Source: Tatumella citrea (GTDB taxonomy: Bacteria > Pseudomonadota > Gammaproteobacteria > Enterobacterales > Enterobacteriaceae). Taken from it: DNA of 64,000 nucleotides. The notes under the pieces are model-generated. The model had not been told where the DNA came from. It made no database searches and saw only the letters and a program-made list of their open reading frames with translations. Position numbers and translations under genes: made by a program. The number at the start of each line of letters is the position of its first letter. Positions within the stretch are counted from its first letter, which is position 1. The stretch lies in assembly GCF_002163585.1 (NCBI RefSeq), contig NZ_CP015579.1, forward strand, positions 3,720,001 to 3,784,000, given 5' to 3'. Positions 56,034-64,000 of the stretch are shown here, piece by piece.

Positions 56034-56951
56034 ATGAAAAAAACCGGATTATCCTGTCTGATGTTGTTGCTGACCGGCGTAGTATCAGCACACAGCATGG
56101 CAGCAGACACTGTCAGCATTAAACAACTTTCTGTCAGCCAGATTCATCCTACCCAGCCTGCGGTAGGTTATGATGAAATTCTTTATAAGGTTGCGAAATA
56201 CAAAGCAAACCCTGGTGAGTTGTTTAATAGTTTCTGTGAAGAAAATGGTGCCGGTAAAGCCAGCCATTACGATAGCCAGTCGCTGATCACCAAACCCACC
56301 AGCTTTACCTGTCAGTCAGCCTACGGAACGTATCCTGATGAAGTTAAAAGCGCGGTTATTGCGCCAGATCATCAGGTTTATCTGACTGATGGCCATCATA
56401 CTGTCAGTGTTTACCGCGATATCGCCGGCAGCCAGGACTTTACTTACAGTGTACGGATAACTAATGACCTGAGTTCACTGCCAAACATGGCGGCATTCTG
56501 GACATGGATGCAACAGCATAATCTGACCTGGCTGAAAGACCCTGCAGGTAACGCAGTAACTCCGGCGGATTTACCCGCACAGGTTGGTATGAAATTTATG
56601 GCTAACGATACCTATCGTTCAGTGCTCTATTTCCTGCGTTCGGTTTCTTACAAGAAACCAAAGAATGCACCGCCGTTTCTTGAGTTCTATTTAGGTGACT
56701 GGTTGCGTCATCATCAGCCAGCAACTCAGAGTGATTTAACCACCAAAGCAGGTTACGCGGCCTATCTGTCGAAGGCTGCGAGAGCGATGGTAAGTGCAGA
56801 TGGCAGCCAGCATACCACCAGCGATGCATCATCCCCTACGTTGGATCAACTGGGTAAAATGGATTCTGTGAACCAGAAAAAACTGGATAAACTGAGTAAA
56901 CCTGACGGGAAATTGTCGGTACTGTTTAGCGGTGCTACTGCCAAATCATAA
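56034..56951 (+). CDS. Secreted ParB/Srx-fold (ParBc_2) protein
   Basis: 305-residue precursor with an N-terminal signal peptide (MKKTGLSCLMLLLTGVVSAH, cleavage near SMAADT; the cysteine at residue 8 lacks a convincing lipobox). The mature part opens with IKQLSVSQIHPTQPAVGYDEI and has VYLTDGHHTVSVYRDI near residue 125, the DGHH signature of the ParB-like nuclease superfamily. Two cysteines (in FNSFCEENG and SFTCQS) could form a disulphide. Function in the periplasm is unknown. It follows sbmA by 230 bp, after a terminator. GGAAC precedes the ATG. Confidence 0.75.
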   Translation: MKKTGLSCLMLLLTGVVSAHSMAADTVSIKQLSVSQIHPTQPAVGYDEILYKVAKYKANPGELFNSFCEENGAGKASHYDSQSLITKPTSFTCQSAYGTYPDEVKSAVIAPDHQVYLTDGHHTVSVYRDIAGSQDFTYSVRITNDLSSLPNMAAFWTWMQQHNLTWLKDPAGNAVTPADLPAQVGMKFMANDTYRSVLYFLRSVSYKKPKNAPPFLEFYLGDWLRHHQPATQSDLTTKAGYAAYLSKAARAMVSADGSQHTTSDASSPTLDQLGKMDSVNQKKLDKLSKPDGKLSVLFSGATAKS

Positions 56952-56992
56952 ACCGCATTCAGAATCAGATCTGAAGCGCCTGAGCAGGCAAA

Positions 56993-57047
56993 GGGAGCAA
57001 GGACGCTCCCTCTGCATTCACCCCCCTGAGACAGGCAGTGAATGCAG
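56993..57047. terminator. Tandem hairpins between convergent genes
   Basis: GGGAGC/GCTCCC (56993-57010) and CTGCATTCAC/GTGAATGCAG (57012-57047) lie side by side between the ParBc_2 gene and yncE. They probably terminate both transcripts. Confidence 0.55.
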
Positions 57048-57100
57048 TACCACAGGCCAGTTCACTCCCCTTTCTGGTAGTTTCATCAGCCCTGCATCAG

Positions 57101-58144
57101 TTACAGGCTAATACGCATCACTTCATCCGGCGATGTCGCTGGTTTCTGGCGTGTTGCTGGTTGTTTCACTGTCACAAACAGCGTTTTACCATCCGCTGAC
57201 AGCGCCAGGCTGTTTGGCAGACCCGGAGCTTTAATTGTTTGTTTCACCGAGTAATCTTTAGCATTTACGATACTGACTGTACCGGCTTTGCGGTGAGTGA
57301 CATACAACTCATCACGGGAGGGGTTAAATAATACCGACAGCGATTCAGGAACTGCCACAGTATGAATCAGCTTGTCAGTACGGGTATCAACCACCAGCAC
57401 TCCAGCCTGTTTAAAGTCAGAAATAAACAACCGGTGCCCTGCTTTATCCAGCGCGATATTCAGCAATGCACTGTCGCCGTTTTCAACCAGCTTAACGCGT
57501 TTTTCGATGGCATTGGTATTGGTGTTAATCACCAGTAATTCACCGTCACCATTAGAGATGTACAGAGTATGGTTATCGCTGTCGAGTGCAATACCTGTCG
57601 CAATTTTCCCGGTATGTTCAATGGTATTCAACAGAGTCAGATTTTTTGCGTCCACTACCCAGACCACACTGTCACCACCGACGCCGGGAATGTACAAACG
57701 CTGAGTCGTAGCATCAAAAACTATTTCACGTATCTGCAGCGGATGAACGGTTTCACTGCGCTGGCGGCTGTCCAGGACCAGGTGTTTAATTTCGGCACCG
57801 GTTTTGGCATTTACCGAAGTGATGGCATTGTCACGGCTGTTCCCCAGGAATAACAGGCTATCCTGCGCATCCAGGGCGATACCGAAAGGTTTGTACTGGT
57901 TTTTCAGGGCCTGCACGGTATGCAAATCTTTCGGGTCCAGTTGATACACCACTCCGCCTTTGTCATCACGACCCTGCGAGCTGGTAACAAATAAGGCATT
58001 ATCCGGCTGGCTGTATGCCAGTTCATATAAACCACTGCCTACCGGCTGGTGAATAGCTGTGGCTTCAGCCGCAAAGGCATGGGCAGAAAACAGTGCGGTA
58101 ACCAGTACCAGCGGACGTAAAAAAGCAGAATGAGAACTAAGCAT
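57101..58144 (-). CDS. yncE: YncE-like periplasmic beta-propeller protein
   Basis: 347-residue precursor, close to the 353 residues of E. coli YncE. After the signal peptide (cleavage near AHAFAAEA), repeated blade motifs recur (NALFVTSSQG, LLFLGNSRDN, QRLYIPGVGG, HTLYISNGDG, HRLFISDFKQ, DELYVTHRKAG, KTLFVTVKQP), giving a seven-bladed propeller. The E. coli protein is iron-regulated and reported to bind single-stranded DNA; its role is unclear. Start 58144 (MLSSHSAF) gives the signal peptide. A Fur box lies 107 bp upstream. Confidence 0.87.
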   Translation of the reverse strand: MLSSHSAFLRPLVLVTALFSAHAFAAEATAIHQPVGSGLYELAYSQPDNALFVTSSQGRDDKGGVVYQLDPKDLHTVQALKNQYKPFGIALDAQDSLLFLGNSRDNAITSVNAKTGAEIKHLVLDSRQRSETVHPLQIREIVFDATTQRLYIPGVGGDSVVWVVDAKNLTLLNTIEHTGKIATGIALDSDNHTLYISNGDGELLVINTNTNAIEKRVKLVENGDSALLNIALDKAGHRLFISDFKQAGVLVVDTRTDKLIHTVAVPESLSVLFNPSRDELYVTHRKAGTVSIVNAKDYSVKQTIKAPGLPNSLALSADGKTLFVTVKQPATRQKPATSPDEVMRISL

Positions 58145-58250
58145 TTCGGTGACTTCTCCAGAATAAGAAACTGCGCATAATCGTGAATATCGACGAATCA
58201 GTGATTCGCGATGCAATAGCCTGAGAGGAAAGTAAAATGAGTTTCCATAT

Positions 58251-58269
58251 GATAAGGATAATCATTTAC
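58251..58269 (-). promoter_or_regulatory. Fur box upstream of yncE
   Basis: GATAAGGATAATCATTTAC matches the 19-bp Fur consensus GATAATGATAATCATTATC at 16 positions. It sits in the yncE promoter region, consistent with iron-dependent repression known for the E. coli gene. Confidence 0.8.
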
Positions 58270-58369
58270 ATATAAAATGAATAGTATTTTATCAGTACAG
58301 ATTGCGATGGCGCGAAGTCAGTAAGCACTGACTTCGTAAAAAAAGGAAGTTCCGGGTGGAAGTTGCGGC

Positions 58370-59281
58370 TTAGTTCTGTAGTGATGCAGCAAGTGCCTGG
58401 CGAATAAATCCGCGATGCTGCTCTAACAGAGCCGTCGCCTGAGGAGCATCCAGACCTGCCAGCAACATCACGATGGCGGTCTTACAGTGGCCGTGGCAGG
58501 CACTCAGCGCCTGCTCTGCCGTAGCTGCATCACAATCAGTGGCCTGCATCACAATATTGATCTGCCGCTTCACCAGTTTATGATTCGTCGCTTCGACATC
58601 GACCATCAGATTGCCAAATACCTTGCCACTACGGATCATCGCTCCTGTGGTCAGCATATTCAGTACCATCTTTTGTGCTGTGCCCGCTTTCAGGCGTGAA
58701 GAGCCGGTGATAACTTCAGGCCCGACCACAGGGGTCAACGCGATTAACGCTTTGTCAGCCATTTCCCCTTGCGGGTTACAACTCAGGGCTATCACCACCG
58801 CCCCGCATTGTGCAGCATATTCCATCGCCCCGAGTACATAAGGAGTCCGGCCACTGGCCGCAATTCCGACCAGCACATCCCGGCCATCAAACTCAATCTC
58901 CTGTAAATCTGCCGCGCCCTGCTGACGATTATCTTCGGCATTCTCGACGGCCTGCAAAATCGCACGATGCCCACCGGCAATCAGCCCTCTCACCTGTTCC
59001 GGGGGAGAGCCAAAGGTTGGCGGGCACTCACTGGCATCCAGTATTCCCAGCCGCCCTGAGGTTCCGGCACCACAGTAAATCAGTCGTCCACCCGCAGCAA
59101 AGGCTGCGGTAATCGCATCCACCGCCCTGGCAATCTGCGGCAGAATCGCTTCCACAGCAAGGGCGACTTTTTGGTCTTCCTGATTGATAACCGTCAGCAT
59201 CTGTTCTGTTGTCAGTTGATCGATCGTTTCACTGGCAGGATTACGGCCTTCCGTAATCATCTTATTCAGGTCAAGAGTCAT
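58370..59281 (-). CDS. murQ: N-acetylmuramic acid 6-phosphate etherase MurQ
   Basis: 303-residue cytosolic SIS-domain enzyme that removes the lactyl ether from MurNAc 6-phosphate to give GlcNAc 6-phosphate during cell-wall recycling. Landmarks: [27 protein letters not shown] (with the catalytic glutamate), the second glutamate in [19 protein letters not shown] and [15 protein letters not shown]. The ATG follows ACAGG. The usual partner genes murR and murP are not adjacent, so MurNAc may come only from anhydro-muropeptide recycling. Confidence 0.95.
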   Translation of the reverse strand: MTLDLNKMITEGRNPASETIDQLTTEQMLTVINQEDQKVALAVEAILPQIARAVDAITAAFAAGGRLIYCGAGTSGRLGILDASECPPTFGSPPEQVRGLIAGGHRAILQAVENAEDNRQQGAADLQEIEFDGRDVLVGIAASGRTPYVLGAMEYAAQCGAVVIALSCNPQGEMADKALIALTPVVGPEVITGSSRLKAGTAQKMVLNMLTTGAMIRSGKVFGNLMVDVEATNHKLVKRQINIVMQATDCDAATAEQALSACHGHCKTAIVMLLAGLDAPQATALLEQHRGFIRQALAASLQN

Positions 59282-59429
59282 ATCCGTTACCTGTTCCGGG
59301 GAAAGTCAGGCTGCATCATAGAACATGGCGCGCAGAGGGGAAAGTGCAGGACGGGCAGGAGGAACATCACGGGGAGAAGCAGAGTGTAGCAGGAGGTGCG
59401 GGGTCAGTGATAACCCCGCACAATACAGA

Positions 59430-60737
59430 TTAATCAGCCAGCAAATGCGCTTTCATTTTTTGTTCGTAATCGCGGGCTTTTTCGGTATCGAACTGTTTTT
59501 CCCAGCGAGCGACAACCAGCACGGCTAAGGCATTACCCACTACGTTAAGCGCGGTACGTGCCATATCCATGATACGGTCAACTCCGGCAATAAACGCCAG
59601 ACCTTCCAGTGGAATACCAACACTGCCCAGTGTCGCCAGCAGTACCACAAACGAAACTCCCGGAACGCCTGCAATCCCTTTAGAGGTTACCATCAACGTC
59701 AGTACCAGCATAATCTCTGCACTGAGTGACAGATTAATGCCATACAGCTGAGCAATAAATATTGCCGCGATACTCTGATAAAGAGTAGAGCCGTCGAGGT
59801 TAAACGAGTAGCCTGTAGGCACAACGAAACTGGTGATAGATTTCGGAGCGCCATAAGCCTCCATCTTTTCCATGATTCGTGGCAGTACGGTTTCAGAACT
59901 GGCCGTTGAGTAGGCAAGGATCAACTCATCTTTCAGGATTCGGATAATAGTCATAATCCGTAACCCGCAGATTCTTGCCACTATCCCGAAAACCACCAGC
60001 CCAAACAGCAGAATTGCGGCATAAACCAGCCCGACCAGTTTAGCCAGCGGTAACAATGATGCAAAACCAAAGCTGGCGACTGTCACGGCAATCAGCGCAA
60101 ATACCCCGACCGGAGCGTAGCGCATGATCATATGCGTAACTTTAAACATGGTTTCGGAGACTGAACGGAACAGCGTAATCAGCGGGTCACGGTGCTCAGC
60201 AGGCAGTGCTGACAGCCCCATTCCAAACATCACTGAAAAGAAAATAATCGCCAACATGTCACCATTGACCAGCGAGACAAAAATATTCTGCGGGATGACC
60301 GACAAAATAGTCGTCACCAGACTGTGCGGGCCATGCTGCACCTGCTGAGTCGTCGCTTCATATTTTGAAATATCGGTAGTGGCCAGGGTTGACATATCGA
60401 TACCCGTTCCCGGATGGAACACATTAGCTAACGTGATCCCAAGAATGATGGCTATCGTGGTGATAATTTCAAAGTAAAGGATGGTTTTGACACCGATCCG
60501 CCCGAGTTTCTTAGCATCCCCGACCCCGGCAATGCCGACAATCAGTGAGGAGATAACAATAGGTACCACAATCATCTTAATCAGATGAATGAAGATATCT
60601 CCGGCGGGCTTCAGAATATTGATAATTAACCAGTCACGGTCACCGGGCTGGTTATGCAGGACAGCACCTACAATAATTCCCAAAATCAACGCAATCAGTA
60701 TTTGCCAGGCAAGACTAATCTTTATGCCTTTCTTCAT
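59430..60737 (-). CDS. gltP: Glutamate/aspartate:proton symporter GltP
   Basis: 435-residue DAACS-family transporter, colinear with E. coli GltP (SLAWQILIALILGIIVGA; AGDIFIHLIKMIVVPIVIS; YSTASSETVLPR hairpin 1; PTGYSFNLDGSTLYQ; MVTSKGIAGVPGVSFVVL; DRIMDMARTALNVVGNALA). It imports dicarboxylic amino acids with protons. AAGGA lies seven bases upstream of the ATG. It is divergent from acs across 515 bp. In E. coli the nrf nitrite reductase operon lies between the acs operon and gltP; here it does not. Confidence 0.95.
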   Translation of the reverse strand: MKKGIKISLAWQILIALILGIIVGAVLHNQPGDRDWLIINILKPAGDIFIHLIKMIVVPIVISSLIVGIAGVGDAKKLGRIGVKTILYFEIITTIAIILGITLANVFHPGTGIDMSTLATTDISKYEATTQQVQHGPHSLVTTILSVIPQNIFVSLVNGDMLAIIFFSVMFGMGLSALPAEHRDPLITLFRSVSETMFKVTHMIMRYAPVGVFALIAVTVASFGFASLLPLAKLVGLVYAAILLFGLVVFGIVARICGLRIMTIIRILKDELILAYSTASSETVLPRIMEKMEAYGAPKSITSFVVPTGYSFNLDGSTLYQSIAAIFIAQLYGINLSLSAEIMLVLTLMVTSKGIAGVPGVSFVVLLATLGSVGIPLEGLAFIAGVDRIMDMARTALNVVGNALAVLVVARWEKQFDTEKARDYEQKMKAHLLAD

Positions 60738-61252
60738 TTTTGTTTCCTTAGTCAGACTTCCCTTCCGCTTCTCATCAACAGAGAATTATTCGGTGAAGTG
60801 AACAAACACCGGGTAAAAACAGACCTCAAATCGACGAGAATTGCTGCCAAACCCTGCATAAGAGATAGATAAGTAACATTTTTGGACAGGTAATGGCAAC
60901 CTTATTCCGTAACGAATAAAAACAACAATTAACCCCGAAAATCTTTACCCCGGGGTGATTTCTGTTATAACTAATTGTTATAGAAATAGATAATAAGATC
61001 AGAATATCCTGAATTTTGCGACCAACCACACACTGAGAATCATTAACCCGTTGGCAGAAGCGGATAACAATCCAGAGGAAATCGTTATAATTGCTGCTTT
61101 TGCCTGTGATTTACACTAAAGTGAAAAAACACCCCGATAATATGACTTTTCCCTGACGCGTGATCTGCAACGCAAAAGCAAAAAATTCCTTCCATCGCTC
61201 TTTAATTAACTATTTAGTCACATAATACTAACAATAGCAGAGGAGGCCTGAC
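60738..61252 (+). promoter_or_regulatory. gltP/acs divergent region with candidate CRP sites for acs
   Basis: 515 bp. Ahead of acs, two CRP-like sites, TGTGA-N6-CTAAA (61105-61120) and CGTGA-N6-ACGCA (61159-61174), are 54 bp apart, near the 53-bp spacing of CRP sites at E. coli acs. A CATAAT -10 (61221-61226) puts the nearer site at about -66. Each site alone is weak. Other structures are an ACCCCG/CGGGGT hairpin near 60932-60956 and a TATAAC/GTTATA inverted repeat at 60965-60981, possibly serving gltP. Confidence 0.45.
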
Positions 61253-63208
<1,956 letters not shown>

Positions 63209-63222
63209 TCGCCTGAAAATAT

Positions 63223-63249
63223 CAGGGGCGGGTTCTCTGCCCCTGTTTT
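63223..63249 (+). terminator. Hairpin with T run between acs and yjcH
   Basis: Stem CAGGGGC (63223-63229) / GCCCCTG (63239-63245) followed by TTTT. It is probably an attenuator that reduces expression of yjcH-actP relative to acs. Confidence 0.7.
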
Positions 63250-63403
63250 CAGCCCACCCGCCCCGCTTTCCCCGTATTCCGTTCCAAAGATATGCCCGCT
63301 CTGAAAATGCAGTCCATCACCGGCTAACGGCCAGCCATGGCACGTAACACCGGATAATAAAACAGACAGACCTGCAAACTATTTTACCTCCGGAGACATA
63401 GCG

Positions 63404-63715
63404 ATGAACGATATCTTGTGTCAGAAAATTGCAGATAACCCTACCTTTCGCGAGCTGGTAAAGAAGAGACAACATTTTGCCACTCTGCTCTCTCTAATCA
63501 TGCTGGCGCTCTACATCGGTTTTATATTGCTGATTGCTTTCGCTCCTGGCTGGCTGGGAACCCCATTGTCAGCAACCAGTAGCGTGACCCGCGGCATCCC
63601 CATCGGCGTGGGGCTAATTGTGATCTCTTTCCTGCTGACCGGGCTGTATGTCTGGCGGGCAAACGGGGAATATGACCGGTTAACCCGCCAGGTGATCAGG
63701 GAGTGCGAATCATGA
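63404..63715 (+). CDS. yjcH: DUF485 membrane protein YjcH
   Basis: 103-residue inner-membrane protein with two hydrophobic segments (about 28-48 and 64-84) and the family start [22 protein letters not shown]. It is always encoded with the acetate permease and is thought to be its accessory. GGAG precedes the ATG. Its stop overlaps the actP start (ATGA). Confidence 0.93.
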   Translation: MNDILCQKIADNPTFRELVKKRQHFATLLSLIMLALYIGFILLIAFAPGWLGTPLSATSSVTRGIPIGVGLIVISFLLTGLYVWRANGEYDRLTRQVIRECES

Positions 63716-64000
63716 AAAAACTCAGCTTACTCGCGGTACTCTGTTATGCCCCGTCATTACTGGCCACCGACGCCCTGACCGGTGAGGTTCACCGCCAGCC
63801 AGTGAACTATCAGGCAATCGCCATGTTTGTTGTTTTTGTGGCTTTTACCCTGGGAATTACCTGGTGGGCATCACGCCGGACCCGTTCGCGCAGTGATTAC
63901 TATACCGCCGGGGGGAATATCACCGGTTTTCAGAACGGCCTGGCCATGGCGGGTGATTTTATGTCTGCCGCCTCATTTCTCGGTATTTCGGCACTGGTTT
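63712..64000 (+). CDS. actP: Acetate permease ActP (partial)
   Basis: First 96 residues of a sodium:solute symporter family protein. The signal-like first segment ([18 protein letters not shown]) and TM segments with [20 protein letters not shown] and [15 protein letters not shown] match ActP. It imports acetate and glyoxylate. The gene runs off the right edge. Confidence 0.93.
   Translation, partial: MKKLSLLAVLCYAPSLLATDALTGEVHRQPVNYQAIAMFVVFVAFTLGITWWASRRTRSRSDYYTAGGNITGFQNGLAMAGDFMSAASFLGISALV

Overview
The window reads as the chromosome of an enterobacterium. It carries clear orthologues of E. coli araBAD, araFGH, ytfQRT-yjfF, tsx, sbmA, yncE, murQ, gltP, acs-yjcH-actP and frmRA, with about 50% GC and dense operons. 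A periplasmic three-subunit gluconate 2-dehydrogenase and aryl-beta-glucoside uptake fit a plant- or fruit-associated member of the Erwiniaceae (Tatumella, Pantoea or Erwinia type). That placement is inference from gene content. No rRNA, tRNA, CRISPR array, insertion sequence or prophage was recognised.

Layout. 1-3656 (minus): an amino-acid ABC importer led by a luciferase-like monooxygenase; its binding-protein gene runs off the left edge. 4103-8470 (minus): a beta-glucoside PTS operon in the order EIIBCA, 6-phospho-beta-glucosidase, BglG antiterminator, with an RNA antiterminator/terminator leader and a CRP site. 8561-10070: frmRA formaldehyde detoxification. 10141-20589 (plus): a nitrogen-scavenging island with a polar amino-acid-type ABC importer, an M20 amidohydrolase, a DUF1989 protein, a cupin-XRE regulator, an NCS2 purine permease, an 8-oxoguanine-deaminase-like enzyme and an OprD-like porin. 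Two sigma-54 promoters with upstream NtrC-like sites appear to drive it. 20749-21869: two small copper-type periplasmic or membrane proteins.

21906-35546 is an L-arabinose regulon. araFGH is followed by araC, ytfQRT-yjfF lies upstream of araF, and araBAD is divergent from ytfQ. The ytfQ/araB gap keeps the classical O1-CRP-I1-I2 architecture of the E. coli araC/araBAD control region, but ytfQ sits where araC sits in E. coli. 36023-40932 is a chaperone-usher fimbrial operon, followed by a PilZ (YcgR-like) c-di-GMP receptor and a short EAL protein.

43075-50356 holds transporters (a divergent POT-family protein, an MdtG-like exporter and an MHS-type MFS protein), a LysR regulator, an OsmC protein and tsx with a deo/CytR-type promoter. 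50410-54269 encodes gluconate 2-dehydrogenase, with a perfect GntR-type palindrome upstream. The right end holds sbmA plus a secreted ParB-like protein, a Fur-boxed yncE, murQ, gltP and the acetate operon acs-yjcH-actP, cut by the right edge.

Common themes are scavenging of plant-derived sugars (beta-glucosides, arabinose and possibly furanose sugars, gluconate), purine and ureide nitrogen, and acetate, mostly under recognisable CRP, AraC, NtrC, GntR and Fur-type control.
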